NCBI GenBank assembly: GCA_023255875.1
Contig: JAGDVY010000031.1
Coordinates: 1-64,000, forward strand
DNA: 64,000 bases
Origin: Hydrogenobacter sp.
GTDB taxonomy: Bacteria > Aquificota > Aquificia > Aquificales > Aquificaceae
Direction: 5' to 3'
The notes beneath the pieces were generated by a model, which saw only the letters and a list, made by a program, of their open reading frames with translations, did not search any database and was not told the origin of the DNA. This document shows positions 16,784 to 27,126 of this stretch, one piece after another. Position 1 is the first letter of the stretch. The number at the start of each line of letters is the position of its first letter. The position numbers and the translations under genes are program-made.

Positions 16784-18577
16784 TTACTCTACTTTCAGCA
16801 CCGTTAAAAAGGCTTCTTGGGGAAGTTCCACCTTTCCAAACTGCTTTAATCTCTTTTTTCCTTCCTTTTGCTTTTCTAAAAGCTTTTTCTTCCTTGTGAC
16901 GTCTCCACCGTAGCACTTTGCGGTGACATTTGCTCTCAGTGGGGGTATTCTTTCTGAGGCTATGATCCTGTTGCCTATACCTGCTTGAACTTTGACCTCA
17001 AAAAGTTGCCTTGGGATCACTTCTTTGAGCTTTTCTACCAACTGCCTTGCTCTTCTGTAGGCTTTATCCCTATGAACTATAAAAGAAAGCGCATCTACAG
17101 GTTCGTTGTTTATAAACACGTTTAGTTTTACGAGGTCTTCCTCCCTAAAGCCTATAAACTCATAATCGTAAGATGCATAACCCTTTGAAACACTCTTAAT
17201 TTTATCGTGAAAGTCCATGATGACCTCACTAAGGGGCATTTCGTACTCAAGCATGGCGGTGTTTGGATCAAGATAAACAAACTTCTTTTGAATGCCTCGC
17301 TTTTCCTGACACAGACTCATGATATTTCCCACATAGTCCTTAGGTGTGATTATGGTAATCAGGACAAAGGGTTCTTCTATGGCATCAATATAACCCCAAT
17401 TTTCTGGAAGTTCCGAAGGATTCCTTATCTCCTTTACCTCTCCGTTTTTTAGTCTTACTCTATAAACCACACTAGGTGCGGTGGTGATGATGCTAACTCC
17501 GTATTCTCTCTCTAATCTCTCTTGGACTATCTCCATATGCAGAAGTCCCAAAAAGCCTACCCTAAAGCCAAGTCCTAAGGCGGGTGATGTTTCGGGTTCG
17601 TACTGTATGGCAGCATCGTTTATAGCGTACTTTTCAAGGGCATCTCTTAGCTCTTCGTAGGTGTATCCCTCTGAGGGATATATACCTGCATAAACCATGG
17701 GTTTAGCTGGTCTAAAGCCAGGTACTGGACTACTTGCGGGATTTTTGGCATCTGTTATGGTATCCCCTATCTTTATGTCTCTCACATCCTTTATAGATGC
17801 AGCTATGTATCCCACATCACCAGCACTGAGCTTTTCAAACTTAGTCATCTTGGGAGTTTGTGCTCCTACTTCTGTCACCTCAAACTCCTTGCCTGTAGAG
17901 AAGAGTCTTATGCGCATACCGGGCTTTACCTCACCGTCAAAGACTCTCACAAAGGCTACCGCACCTCTATAAGGGTCGTAGTAAGAGTCAAAGATGAGAG
18001 CCTTCAGAGGAGCTTGAGGGTCTCCTTTTGGTGGTGGTATGCGCTTGACTATGGCTTCAAGCACTTCCTTTATGCCTATGCCTTCCTTTGCAGATATAAG
18101 AAGGACATCTTCTGAGGGAAGACCCAGTATGTCCTCTATCTGTTTTTTAACTCTCTCTGGGTCTGCAGAAGGCAGGTCTATCTTGTTTATTACTGGCAGG
18201 ATCACCAAATCCTGTTCTACAGCCTTCCAAAAGTTAGCTACCGTTTGAGCTTCTATTCCCTGTGTTGCATCTACCAAAAGTATAGCTCCTTCACATGCAG
18301 CAAGAGCTCTTGACACCTCGTAAGAAAAATCCACATGTCCCGGTGTGTCTATAAGGTGCAAGGTGTAAGTGTTCCCATCATCCGCCTTATAGAACATCTT
18401 AACCGCCTGAAGTTTTATGGTTATGCCCCTTTCTCTTTCTATCTCCAAGGTATCCAGCATCTGATCCCTTAGCTCCCGCCTTGAGACGCTTCCAGTGTAT
18501 TCAAGAAGTCTGTCCGCAAGGGTAGATTTGCCGTGATCTACGTGCGCTATTATGGAGAAGTTTCTTATGAACTCCAT
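16784..18577 (-). CDS. lepA: Elongation factor 4 (LepA)
   Basis: A ribosome-associated GTPase that helps translation initiation or back-translocation under stress. The 597-residue length fits. G motifs are AHVDHGKST near the N-terminus, DTPGHVDF and NKIDLPSAD. The LepA-specific C-terminal part includes [12 protein letters not shown] and ends in the usual Lys-rich [13 protein letters not shown] stretch. It begins five bases after the mutS stop, so the mutS-lepA pair is cotranscribed. Confidence 0.96.
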   Translation of the reverse strand: MEFIRNFSIIAHVDHGKSTLADRLLEYTGSVSRRELRDQMLDTLEIERERGITIKLQAVKMFYKADDGNTYTLHLIDTPGHVDFSYEVSRALAACEGAILLVDATQGIEAQTVANFWKAVEQDLVILPVINKIDLPSADPERVKKQIEDILGLPSEDVLLISAKEGIGIKEVLEAIVKRIPPPKGDPQAPLKALIFDSYYDPYRGAVAFVRVFDGEVKPGMRIRLFSTGKEFEVTEVGAQTPKMTKFEKLSAGDVGYIAASIKDVRDIKIGDTITDAKNPASSPVPGFRPAKPMVYAGIYPSEGYTYEELRDALEKYAINDAAIQYEPETSPALGLGFRVGFLGLLHMEIVQERLEREYGVSIITTAPSVVYRVRLKNGEVKEIRNPSELPENWGYIDAIEEPFVLITIITPKDYVGNIMSLCQEKRGIQKKFVYLDPNTAMLEYEMPLSEVIMDFHDKIKSVSKGYASYDYEFIGFREEDLVKLNVFINNEPVDALSFIVHRDKAYRRARQLVEKLKEVIPRQLFEVKVQAGIGNRIIASERIPPLRANVTAKCYGGDVTRKKKLLEKQKEGKKRLKQFGKVELPQEAFLTVLKVE

Positions 18578-18582
18578 AATAT

Positions 18583-21150
18583 TTATAAATTTAAGAGATT
18601 TTCCTTTTCCTTGAATGCCTTTACTCTCTCCTTGAGTTCAGAAAGGATCAAAAGAGCTTGCAAAGGTGTGGTGTTTGCTATGTCAATACTTTCAATACGC
18701 TGTAAGATTTCCTCCCACTTGTGTTCTTTTTCTAAATGCACACTCTGTATATAAACCTTTTCAAGGAGAGGGACTTGGTATTCTGAGAGTATCTCTTCCG
18801 CACGCTTTATGACCTTTTGAGGAAGTCCTGCCATTTTAGCTACTTCTATTCCAAAGCTACCTTCTGCCTTTCCTCGCATGAGCTTATATAAGAAAGTGAT
18901 TTTCTCTTGAGTTTTGGATATAGCCATGTGATAGTTTTTTATACAAGGGAAGCGCTCCTCAAGCTTGGTGATCTCCAAGTAGTGGGTGGCAATGAGAGTC
19001 CTTGCTTTTAGGTTTTCCGCTATGTATTCTAAAATAGCCTTGCTAATGGCTATACCGTCGTATGTGGAAGTACCCCTTCCTACCTCATCAAGAATTATAA
19101 GACTTCTTTCGTCCGCAGAGTTGAGTATGCTTGCCACTTCCAGCATCTCATTCATAAAGGTGGATACTCCCATAGCTAACATGTCTCCAGAACCTATGCG
19201 TGCATGCAAAGAGGAAATGGTGCCTATGCGTGCATGCTCACAGGGTAAGAAAGAACCCATGTGTGCCATTAGGGTCAGCACCGCCACCTGCCTTATATAA
19301 CTGGATTTTCCTGCCATATTAGGACCCGTAATGACCATGATGAGCTCATCTTCCGTTATGTGCGTATCGTTGGGAACATAATCCTTTACAAAAGCACAAA
19401 TGAGTGGATGCTTTCCTTCTTTTATCTCTATGACTTTTTCGTCGGTAATTATGGGCTTTTTCCAACCCTGCTCAAGGGCTATATAAGCCAAAGATTGAAT
19501 GTAGTCTAAGTATCCCACCGCTTGGGCGCTTTTTGCTATGTTTTCTACCTTTGAGAGCACCCTTTCCTTTAGCTCTAAGAATATCTCGTACTCAAGGTCT
19601 TTTATCCTTGTTTGTGCGGAAAGTATTTTTTCTTCCATAAGGGAGAGCTCATCTGTGGTGAATCTTTCGGAGTTGCTAAGGGTTTGTCTTCTTTTAAAGT
19701 GCTTAGGCACATACTTTAGATTGGGTTTAGTTACTTCTATGTAGAATCCCATAACTCTGTTGTAGCCTATCTTTAGGCTTTGGATGTTGGTTTCTTTTCG
19801 CAGTCTCTCTTCGTACTCTTTCACAAGCTTTTCAGCGTTTCTCAGTATGTCCCTAAGATGATCAAGTTCTGGATGCACACCATCCTTTATTAATCCACCC
19901 TCTTTTAGATGCAGTGGTGGATCATCCACAAGGGTAGTGTCTATGTCAAGAGCGAGGTCTTTTAGGTCCTCCATCTCTTGCAACTGCTCTTTTAATATCT
20001 CAGAGGAGAGTCCAGCGTTTACGAGCTTTTCTCTCAGATGAGCCAGTAGGAAAAGGGCTTTTTTTAGAAGGACAAAATCCTTTGGTGTTGCCACATTTCC
20101 ACTTATCTTGGATATGAGCCTTTCCATGTCTGGCATGTCCTCTAAAATCTCCCTTATCTGCAAAAGCAGGTCCCTTCTGTTTATTAACTCTTCAATCGCA
20201 GATTGCACCTTAAGGATCTTTTCTCTGCTTCTGAAAGGGTGCAGAATGTGAAACTTGAGCCTTCTTTTGCCCATTCCTGTGAGAGTTCTGTTTATGACGC
20301 TAAAGAGAGATATATCTTCGCGCCCTTCGTAGCTCTCAAGAAGCTCAAGCCCACGTCTTGCCCTGTAGTCTATCCTAACATACCCCTCATCTGCATAAGG
20401 TCTTGGCTTTTTCACAAAAGGTGTAAAGCTCTTTTGAGTGTTTTTAAGATAAAGGTAGGCACCTCCGCAAGGGATGAGCTCCTCCTCAGATTCAAACCCC
20501 AAAGCCCTACCGTTGTATATCTTAAAGTCCCTAAGAAGTACCTCAAGCCCTTCCGTAAAGTACTCCTCATCAAGCTCTGTCCTATAAGCTTTTATAAGCT
20601 TTTCAAAATCAAGGTCTGTGCCCTTTTTTAAGAGTACCTCTTTTGGAGAGAATTTGCACAGAAACTCATAGACCTGATCCTTTGAAAAAGCACCTGCAAC
20701 AAACTCTCCCGTTGAAGGGTTAAGGTATGCGCAAAAGTACTTTTTACCTTTGGTATATACGCACACAAGACCGGAAAACTCCTTTTCAAAGTAAGTCCCC
20801 GGTGTTATGACTCTGATGACATCCCTTTTGACTATGCCCTTTGCCTGACTTGCATCTTCTAACTGCTCACATATGGCTACCTTGTAGCCTTTGGACACGA
20901 GCTTATTTATGTAGGTAGAAGAAGAATGGTAGGGCACACCGCACATGGGAATTCTCTCTCTTCCTTTACCGCTTGGTCTTGATGTGAGAACAAGACCCAG
21001 TTCCTTAGAGCCTATATGGGCATCTTCGTAAAAGAGCTCGTAAAAATCCCCAAGGCGAAAAAGAAGAAGACAGTCAGGGTAGAGCCTTTTAAAGTGGTGA
21101 TATTGAGAGAGCATAGGTGTGAGTTCATCATCACTTGGCGTATTCCACAT
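18583..21150 (-). CDS. mutS: DNA mismatch repair protein MutS
   Basis: Recognises mismatches and starts mismatch repair. The 855-residue protein has the N-terminal mismatch-binding motif GDFYELF with the Phe-x-Glu residues, a lever/clamp region in the middle, the Walker [14 protein letters not shown], Walker [17 protein letters not shown] and the C-terminal helix-turn-helix. This domain order fits MutS1 rather than MutS2. The start overlaps rny by 20 bases. No mutL is in the window. Confidence 0.96.
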   Translation of the reverse strand: MWNTPSDDELTPMLSQYHHFKRLYPDCLLLFRLGDFYELFYEDAHIGSKELGLVLTSRPSGKGRERIPMCGVPYHSSSTYINKLVSKGYKVAICEQLEDASQAKGIVKRDVIRVITPGTYFEKEFSGLVCVYTKGKKYFCAYLNPSTGEFVAGAFSKDQVYEFLCKFSPKEVLLKKGTDLDFEKLIKAYRTELDEEYFTEGLEVLLRDFKIYNGRALGFESEEELIPCGGAYLYLKNTQKSFTPFVKKPRPYADEGYVRIDYRARRGLELLESYEGREDISLFSVINRTLTGMGKRRLKFHILHPFRSREKILKVQSAIEELINRRDLLLQIREILEDMPDMERLISKISGNVATPKDFVLLKKALFLLAHLREKLVNAGLSSEILKEQLQEMEDLKDLALDIDTTLVDDPPLHLKEGGLIKDGVHPELDHLRDILRNAEKLVKEYEERLRKETNIQSLKIGYNRVMGFYIEVTKPNLKYVPKHFKRRQTLSNSERFTTDELSLMEEKILSAQTRIKDLEYEIFLELKERVLSKVENIAKSAQAVGYLDYIQSLAYIALEQGWKKPIITDEKVIEIKEGKHPLICAFVKDYVPNDTHITEDELIMVITGPNMAGKSSYIRQVAVLTLMAHMGSFLPCEHARIGTISSLHARIGSGDMLAMGVSTFMNEMLEVASILNSADERSLIILDEVGRGTSTYDGIAISKAILEYIAENLKARTLIATHYLEITKLEERFPCIKNYHMAISKTQEKITFLYKLMRGKAEGSFGIEVAKMAGLPQKVIKRAEEILSEYQVPLLEKVYIQSVHLEKEHKWEEILQRIESIDIANTTPLQALLILSELKERVKAFKEKENLLNL

Positions 21151-22831
21151 GTCTTGTCTCCCTTATAACTACCACTTTTATCTGTCCTGGATACTCCATC
21201 TCTTCCTCTATCTTTCTTGCTATCTCTTTTGAAAGCATGTAGGCTTCCTCATCGTTTACCTCTTCAGGATTTACTATGATCCTCACTTCTCTGCCTGCCT
21301 GCACCGCATAAGCGTTGGCTACACCTTTGAAGGACTTTACTATGCTTTCAAGCTTCTCAAGTCTTTTAAGATAGGTTTCTAAGCTTTCCCTTCTTGCACC
21401 AGGCCTTGCTGCCGATAGAGCATCTGCTGCGCAAACAAGAGCAACCTCTGGATATCTCACTGGCTCTTCGTTGTGATGAGCTCTAATGGCGTTTAGTACT
21501 GGGTCAGGCTCTCCATACTTTCTGCAGAGCTCTAAGCCTATATCTGTGTGAGATCCACCAAGCTCGTGGGATATGGACTTGCCTATGTCGTGCAAAAGTC
21601 CTGCCCTTCTTGCCATCTTGGCATCAAGTCCCAACTCCTCAGCCATCAGTCCCGCAAGGTATGCCACCTCTTTGGAGTGCAGAAGAACATTCTGAGAGTA
21701 GCTTGTCCTATAGTACAGCTTTCCTATGTAGTAGTATAGACCAGGGTTTATGTCGTAGAGTCCAAGCTCAATGCAAGTCTCTTCTCCCATCTTTCTTATC
21801 TTCTCATCCATCTCTTTCTTGACTTGATTTACCACCTCCTCTATGCGTGCAGGGTGTATCCTTCCATCTTCTATGAGTATCTGCAAAGCTTCCTTGGCTA
21901 TCTCTCTCCTTAGGGGATCAAAGGAGGATATGGTTACCACATCAGGTGTGTCATCTATTATAAGGTCCACACCTGTTAAAAGCTCAAAGGTCCTTATGTT
22001 TCTACCTTCCCTTCCTATGATCCTACCTTTGAACTCGTTGCTGGGAAGTTCCACAGTGGTTGTGGTGTAGTTTATGGCTATCTCTGGTGCTAATCTTTGT
22101 ATAGCGGTAGTTATGACTTTTTTGGCTTCAAACTCTGCTCTCTCTTTTGCTTCTTCCTCTATCCGTTTGAATATCCTTATAGCCTCTATCTTGGCTTCTT
22201 CTTCTGCTCTCTTGAGAATTTCCGCTCTTGCCTCTTCCATGCTCATAGATGCAATTCTTTGTAGCTCAAGCATTTCCTTCTGGATCAGAGACTCTATCTC
22301 TTTTTCTTTTTGGGAAATACTGCTCAGTCTTTCTTCTACCTCTTTTTGGAGTTTTTCAAGCTGTCTTTCTGCCTCCCTTATGTCCTTTTCTCTTCTGTAT
22401 AGCTCTTCTTCTCTTCTTTCTAGAACCTCAATGCGTCTCTCAAGCTGGTGTTCTTTCTGCATAAGGCTTTGCTCTAATTTCTGGATCTGCGCTCTCTTTT
22501 CCTTGATCTCCTCTTCTGCCTCCTTCCGTTTGCTTTCTATCTCCTCTTTTATTTTTTCCGCTTCTTCTTTGGCTCTTGAGAGTATGCTCTGGGCTTCTTC
22601 CTTGGATAGTCTTATGTACTTTTCTGCCTCTTCCTTAGCCATGCTGAGGATTCTTTCCGCTTCCGCTTGGGCTCTTTGGATTATTTGGTTAGCCTCTGTC
22701 TGTAGTTTTTGCACATCTACCTGAGGTACTTCTTCCTTCTTCCTACTTAATAGCAGTTTTGAACCTAAAAATCCCAATACAACTAAAAATGAAGCTACTA
22801 TGAACAAAACTAACAGCACCTCAGCACTCAT
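21131..22831 (-). CDS. rny: Ribonuclease Y
   Basis: A membrane-anchored endoribonuclease that starts mRNA decay, standing in for RNase E. The 566-residue protein has one N-terminal membrane helix (about 5-27), a long Glu/Lys/Arg-rich coiled coil (about 40-230), a KH domain with [12 protein letters not shown] and an HD domain with LLHDIGKS. The coiled coil causes long spurious antisense frames. It overlaps both neighbours by 11-20 bases. Confidence 0.96.
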   Translation of the reverse strand: MSAEVLLVLFIVASFLVVLGFLGSKLLLSRKKEEVPQVDVQKLQTEANQIIQRAQAEAERILSMAKEEAEKYIRLSKEEAQSILSRAKEEAEKIKEEIESKRKEAEEEIKEKRAQIQKLEQSLMQKEHQLERRIEVLERREEELYRREKDIREAERQLEKLQKEVEERLSSISQKEKEIESLIQKEMLELQRIASMSMEEARAEILKRAEEEAKIEAIRIFKRIEEEAKERAEFEAKKVITTAIQRLAPEIAINYTTTTVELPSNEFKGRIIGREGRNIRTFELLTGVDLIIDDTPDVVTISSFDPLRREIAKEALQILIEDGRIHPARIEEVVNQVKKEMDEKIRKMGEETCIELGLYDINPGLYYYIGKLYYRTSYSQNVLLHSKEVAYLAGLMAEELGLDAKMARRAGLLHDIGKSISHELGGSHTDIGLELCRKYGEPDPVLNAIRAHHNEEPVRYPEVALVCAADALSAARPGARRESLETYLKRLEKLESIVKSFKGVANAYAVQAGREVRIIVNPEEVNDEEAYMLSKEIARKIEEEMEYPGQIKVVVIRETRHVEYAK

Positions 22832-23396
22832 ACCTTTTACCTCCTTTTAAGATGTATGATTCGGTGACCAGCACATCCACAGGCTGGTCCCATTCGTCTG
22901 TAGGAAGTTCCTCTACCACCTGAAAACTGTAAGCTACTCCCATCTTTACCCCCACTATCTTTTGAAGAAGTCTGTCGTAATAACCTCTGCCAAAACCTAT
23001 TCTGTATCCCCTTCGGTCAAAAACCACTCCGGGCACTATGGCAAGCTCCACATCATGAGGTGGAAACTCTTTACCGCCTACTGGCTCTGGTATGCAAAAG
23101 GCTCCGGGCTTTATATCTTCTTGGCTTGTGATACTGTAGAGTTTTAGCTCTTGTCCTTCCACCTTGGGAAGGAGGACCAACTTTTTAGAAGCCAAAGACT
23201 CCCATATGAGGGAAGTAAGATCTGGCTCCTTCCTTATAGGGCAATAAAGTAGGACACTTTTAGCCTCTTTGAACTCTTTGAGGTTCTTAATTTTAGCCTT
23301 TATCCTTTCTGAGTATATACTCCTTTCTTCTTCGCTAATGTTATCTCTTTTATTTAAAAATTCCCTTCTTAGTTCGCTCTTTTTTAGCAACTTCAT
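22821..23396 (-). CDS. fau: 5-formyltetrahydrofolate cyclo-ligase
   Basis: Converts 5-formyl-THF to 5,10-methenyl-THF with ATP. The 191-residue protein has the KSVLLYCPIRKEPDL segment and the ATP-binding VPGVVFDRRGYRIGFGRGYYDR motif. In many bacteria this gene (ygfA/fau) lies directly downstream of 6S RNA, and here too a probable 6S RNA lies just upstream. Its ribosome site AAAGGAGG sits inside a small hairpin. Confidence 0.93.
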   Translation of the reverse strand: MKLLKKSELRREFLNKRDNISEEERSIYSERIKAKIKNLKEFKEAKSVLLYCPIRKEPDLTSLIWESLASKKLVLLPKVEGQELKLYSITSQEDIKPGAFCIPEPVGGKEFPPHDVELAIVPGVVFDRRGYRIGFGRGYYDRLLQKIVGVKMGVAYSFQVVEELPTDEWDQPVDVLVTESYILKGGKRYEC

Positions 23397-23420
23397 CTTC
23401 CGCCTCCTTTCTCAGGAGGG
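23397..23420 (-). promoter_or_regulatory. Hairpin enclosing the fau ribosome site
   Basis: On the minus strand CCTCCT (23419-23414) pairs with AGGAGG (23408-23403) across a five-base loop, GAGAA. The AGGAGG is the Shine-Dalgarno sequence of fau, six bases from its ATG, so folding would hide it. There is no U-run, so this is not an intrinsic terminator. It lies between the 6S RNA 3' end and fau. Confidence 0.5.
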
Positions 23421-23428
23421 GAAGGCAA

Positions 23429-23590
23429 GAAACCCGCCCGTGTGGTGGCAGGAAGGCCTCGGTGGGCCCCAATCCCTATAGGTGGGTGCTCTCCCGGAAC
23501 GCCCATGGGGCAGTCCCGGAGCCGAGCTCCCTATTGGCTCACCTTGTGGACCCCAAATTAAACCTCTCTGCCACCAACAGGGCAGGCTCT
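23429..23590 (-). ncRNA. ssrS: Probable 6S RNA
   Basis: The stretch between pheT and fau is far richer in G+C than its neighbours and codes for nothing. Its ends form a long closing stem: CCTGCCC and TTGGTGGCAG near 23586-23568 pair with CTGCCACCA and GGGCGGG near 23452-23433, with three mismatches in the middle. Inside are an A/U-rich 5' bubble (around 23556-23563), further pairs such as CCAAT/ATTGG, and a G+C-rich apical arm. Size (about 160-190), long closing stem with internal bubble, and position before fau all fit 6S RNA, which binds housekeeping RNA polymerase. Exact ends are estimates. Confidence 0.7.
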
Positions 23591-25904
23591 ATCTAAGTTT
23601 CGCACCAAAACTTTCCTCAAGGGAGCTAACCAATGCTTTTACAGCATCGTTAGCTTCCTCGTCGGACATGGTACCTTCAAAGCTTCTAAAAACCAACCTA
23701 AAACTCACGCTTTTCTTGCCTTCCCCAATATCTGAGCCTGTGTATATACTAAAAACCTTCACTTCCTCCAACTTCTCCTTAAACATATTACTTATATGGA
23801 ATATTAATTTATCCACAGGTATATCCTTGTCTACAACCACTGAAAGGTCTCTTATGACGGGAGGAAACTTGGAAAAAGGTTTGTATCTTCTTTTACCTTC
23901 CTTCATAAGTGCCATCTTTAGCTCTCCCACAAACACATCACCTCTTATACCGAGGGTTTGGGCTATTCTGGGATTTAGCTGTCCCAAAAAGCCAAGTTTT
24001 TCACCCTTGTGGAGAAGTTCCACCTGCAGTTTTGGATGTAAGAAGGAGTAAGAGGACCATCTTGTTTCAAAATTAATGCCAAAGAGCCTACCCACATCCA
24101 AAAAGAGACTAAGAGCGTGATAAGGAGTGTAGTTTTCTTCTGGATAAAGCCTCTGAGTCCCTACAAGAAGGATACCTAACCTATCTTCTTCTCTATCGGG
24201 AAAATAAACTCTTCCTAACTCAAAAAGAGCCATGTGGTAGTTGTGCTGTCTTTGATTGTGCAAACATACTCTTATTAGAGAAGGTATAAGAGATGTTCTC
24301 ATGTAAGCTTGGCTTTTGACAAGGGGATTACTTATCTCCACACTGGGCTTTTCAATTCCCAAAAGCTCATACAGACTCAAGTCCTCAAAGGAGAAGGATA
24401 TGACCTCAAAAAGTCCTCTGCTTTTGAGTAAGCACCTTACCTTTTCAAAGGGATCATCCTTCTCAAAAGGTACAGATGGAAGTTTCATAACTTGGGCATC
24501 TAAGCTGTCGTATCCCTTTATCCTCAGAACTTCCTCTATTATGTCCACATCTGTTTGTATATCAAAGCTCCTATGTGATGGCACGCTCACTTCAATACCG
24601 CACCTGAGAGGTTTGTTAGGAATGCCCAGTCTGTTTAGTATGTCTGACACTTCTTTTCTGTCCATAGGCTCACCCGCATACCTTCTGTACTTTTCTAAGC
24701 TCAAAAAGATGCTTTTGGGTTTGTAAGCTACAGGATACACATCTCTTAGAGCAACTAACTTGCCTCCTGCTATATCAAGGATAAGCTCTATGGCTTTATC
24801 CTGATACCTCTTTACACCCTCTATGTCCACACCTCTCTCAAATCTGTAGGAACTGTCTGTCTGCACACCCAGTAATTTAGAAGACCTTCTTATCCTATAG
24901 GGCTCAAAGTAAGCAGACTCTAAGAGGATTCTTTTGGTATTACTGCTTACTGCGGTATTTTCAAGACCTATCACTCCTGCTATGGCTATGGGTTTTTCTT
25001 CATCTGCTATGAGAAGGTTCTCCTCTGTAAGTTCCTTTTGAGTACCCATAAGTGTGATTACCTTTTCACCTTTCGTTGCTTTCCTTACCCTTATACCGCC
25101 TTTGAGGGTATCTGCATCAAAAGCGTGAAGGGGCTGTCCATCGCGCAACATAATGTAATTGGTTATATCCACTATGTTGTTGATGCTTCTAAGACCACAT
25201 TGCCACAGTTTTTTTCTTAACCAAAGGGGTGATGGTTTTACAGAAACACCTTCTATGAGAGCTCCTCTGTATCTTTTGCAGTCTGGGTCAAGTATCTGCA
25301 CATCTAAGTCTCCAAAGTCTTCAAAACTTACCGCCTTTTCCTCTTTGAGGTCTTTTCCAAATATGGCACACAGGTCTCTTGCCACACCCCTTATGCTAAG
25401 CATATCACCCCTGTTGGGAGTGATCTCTATCTCAAGAATATACTCACCAAAGCCAAGAAGGTCATAAGCGGATGTTCCAGGCTTGAAATCCTCCTGCAGT
25501 TTAAGCACGCCATCTGAATGGGACTCAAGCCCAAGCTCCTGTGTAGAAAGTAGCATACCTTCAGAAACAACACCATCAAAATCCCTTTTGTTTATACACA
25601 TGTTCCCAACTTTTGCATTAGGAAGTGCCACGATAACTCCATCTCCTACCTGTACGCTTTTGTCTGCAGTGATCACCTTGGGGTAATACTGCCCACCTAT
25701 GTCTATCTGGCACACCACAAGGTTTTGTCTTGTTGGGTGTGGTTTTACATCAACTATCCTACCAAAAACCACACCATCCATGTCCAAGTGAAATTTATGT
25801 AGGCTTGTTTCCACACTTCTTAGAGTAAGCTCACGAGCTATGTCCTCTGGAGGAATGTCGCTTATGTCTATGAACTCAGAAAGCCAAGTGTAAGGAAATC
25901 TCAT
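23589..25904 (-). CDS. pheT: Phenylalanyl-tRNA synthetase beta subunit
   Basis: Charges tRNA-Phe together with PheS, which is not in the window. The 771-residue protein has an N-terminal tRNA-binding OB fold (about 40-150), B3/B4 editing and B5 domains (VDITNYIMLRDGQPLHAFD, ESAYFEPYRIRRSSKLLG) and a C-terminal anticodon-binding FDX domain. I start at ATG 25904, which gives the usual MRFPYTWL-type N-terminus; a -10 box lies six bases upstream. A longer in-frame start would run into trpB. Confidence 0.95.
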   Translation of the reverse strand: MRFPYTWLSEFIDISDIPPEDIARELTLRSVETSLHKFHLDMDGVVFGRIVDVKPHPTRQNLVVCQIDIGGQYYPKVITADKSVQVGDGVIVALPNAKVGNMCINKRDFDGVVSEGMLLSTQELGLESHSDGVLKLQEDFKPGTSAYDLLGFGEYILEIEITPNRGDMLSIRGVARDLCAIFGKDLKEEKAVSFEDFGDLDVQILDPDCKRYRGALIEGVSVKPSPLWLRKKLWQCGLRSINNIVDITNYIMLRDGQPLHAFDADTLKGGIRVRKATKGEKVITLMGTQKELTEENLLIADEEKPIAIAGVIGLENTAVSSNTKRILLESAYFEPYRIRRSSKLLGVQTDSSYRFERGVDIEGVKRYQDKAIELILDIAGGKLVALRDVYPVAYKPKSIFLSLEKYRRYAGEPMDRKEVSDILNRLGIPNKPLRCGIEVSVPSHRSFDIQTDVDIIEEVLRIKGYDSLDAQVMKLPSVPFEKDDPFEKVRCLLKSRGLFEVISFSFEDLSLYELLGIEKPSVEISNPLVKSQAYMRTSLIPSLIRVCLHNQRQHNYHMALFELGRVYFPDREEDRLGILLVGTQRLYPEENYTPYHALSLFLDVGRLFGINFETRWSSYSFLHPKLQVELLHKGEKLGFLGQLNPRIAQTLGIRGDVFVGELKMALMKEGKRRYKPFSKFPPVIRDLSVVVDKDIPVDKLIFHISNMFKEKLEEVKVFSIYTGSDIGEGKKSVSFRLVFRSFEGTMSDEEANDAVKALVSSLEESFGAKLR

Positions 25905-25929
25905 ATAACCATTATAGTATAATGCTACT
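25905..25929. promoter_or_regulatory. Back-to-back leaderless promoters for pheT and trpB
   Basis: ATTATAGTATAAT (25911-25923) is an inverted repeat about one central G. Its left half is TATAAT for pheT on the minus strand, six bases from the pheT ATG. Its right half is TATAAT for trpB on the plus strand, six bases from the trpB ATG. Both transcripts would start at their ATG, and each -35 region must lie inside the other gene. Confidence 0.65.
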
Positions 25930-27126
25930 ATGCATGGATACTTTGGAAAGTTTGGTGGTAGGTTCGTTCCAGAAACCCTCATGTACGCTCTTGAGGAGCT
26001 TGAAAGCCAATACGAAGAGATAAAGTCAGATAAGAGCTTTTGGGAAGAGTTAAACTATTACCTCAGGACTTACGCAGGCAGACCCACACCCCTTTACTTT
26101 GCCAAAAACCTAACTGAATACGCAGGTGGCGCCAAGATATACATAAAGAGAGAGGACCTTTTGCACACGGGTGCTCACAAGATAAACAACACCTTAGGAC
26201 AAGCTCTACTTACCAAAAGGATGGGCAAAAGGAGAGTGATAGCGGAAACGGGAGCTGGCCAGCACGGTGTGGCTACCGCTACCGCCTGCGCTCTTTTGGG
26301 ACTTGACTGCACCGTCTATATGGGTGAGGAGGATGCAAAAAGACAAGAACTCAATGTCTTTAGGATGAAGCTCTTGGGTGCAAAGGTTCAAGTGGTAAAA
26401 AGTGGAAGCAGAACCCTAAAAGATGCCATAAACGAAGCCCTAAGGGACTGGGTTTCTAATGTGGAGACTACCCACTACATAATAGGCTCTGTGGTGGGAC
26501 CTCATCCTTTTCCTACCATAGTGAGAGACTTTCAGAAAGTAATAGGTGAGGAGGCAAAGGAGCAGATACTTAAGGCAGAAGGTAGGTTACCTGATGCAGT
26601 GATCGCCTGTGTGGGGGGAGGTTCAAACGCTATGGGGATATTCTACCCTTTTATTGAGGATACAGAAGTTAGATTAATAGGTGTAGAAGCTGGAGGATTG
26701 GGGCTAAGCAGTGGCAAACACGCTGCTTCAATAAACGGTGGAAGTGTAGGAGTTCTTCACGGCATGAAGTCTTACTTTCTGCAAGATGAAGAGGGACAGA
26801 TCATGCCTACCCATTCGGTATCTGCGGGTCTTGATTATCCGGGTGTTGGTCCAGAGCATGCCTACCTTTTTGAGACCAAAAGGGCTCAGTATGTGTATGC
26901 CACTGATCAAGAAGCCTTAGAAGGTTTTAAGCTCCTTTCCAAACTTGAAGGTATAATACCTGCCTTAGAACCTGCTCACGCAGTTTTAAAAGCAATTGAG
27001 GTTGCCAAAGAGTTAGGTAAAGACGGTATTGTGCTTTTGAACCTCTCAGGAAGAGGAGACAAAGACATGTATCATGTTATGAACTTGCTCAAAAGATCTC
27101 CAAGCGAAGAGGACCAAGGCTTCTGA
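25930..27126 (+). CDS. trpB: Tryptophan synthase beta chain
   Basis: Condenses indole and serine to tryptophan using PLP. The 398-residue protein is a TrpB1 type with [12 protein letters not shown] at the N-terminus, the PLP lysine in [14 protein letters not shown], the phosphate-binding GGGSNAMG and the C-terminal SGRGDKD. No trpA adjoins it. There is no ribosome site; translation probably starts on a leaderless message. Its 3' end overlaps the convergent priA-like gene by 38 bases. Confidence 0.96.
   Translation: MHGYFGKFGGRFVPETLMYALEELESQYEEIKSDKSFWEELNYYLRTYAGRPTPLYFAKNLTEYAGGAKIYIKREDLLHTGAHKINNTLGQALLTKRMGKRRVIAETGAGQHGVATATACALLGLDCTVYMGEEDAKRQELNVFRMKLLGAKVQVVKSGSRTLKDAINEALRDWVSNVETTHYIIGSVVGPHPFPTIVRDFQKVIGEEAKEQILKAEGRLPDAVIACVGGGSNAMGIFYPFIEDTEVRLIGVEAGGLGLSSGKHAASINGGSVGVLHGMKSYFLQDEEGQIMPTHSVSAGLDYPGVGPEHAYLFETKRAQYVYATDQEALEGFKLLSKLEGIIPALEPAHAVLKAIEVAKELGKDGIVLLNLSGRGDKDMYHVMNLLKRSPSEEDQGF

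Noticed and set aside
22074-22724. 216-codon plus-strand frame opposite rny
   Set aside because: It mirrors the Glu/Lys-rich coiled coil of ribonuclease Y, giving a Ser/Leu-rich product typical of antisense artefacts.
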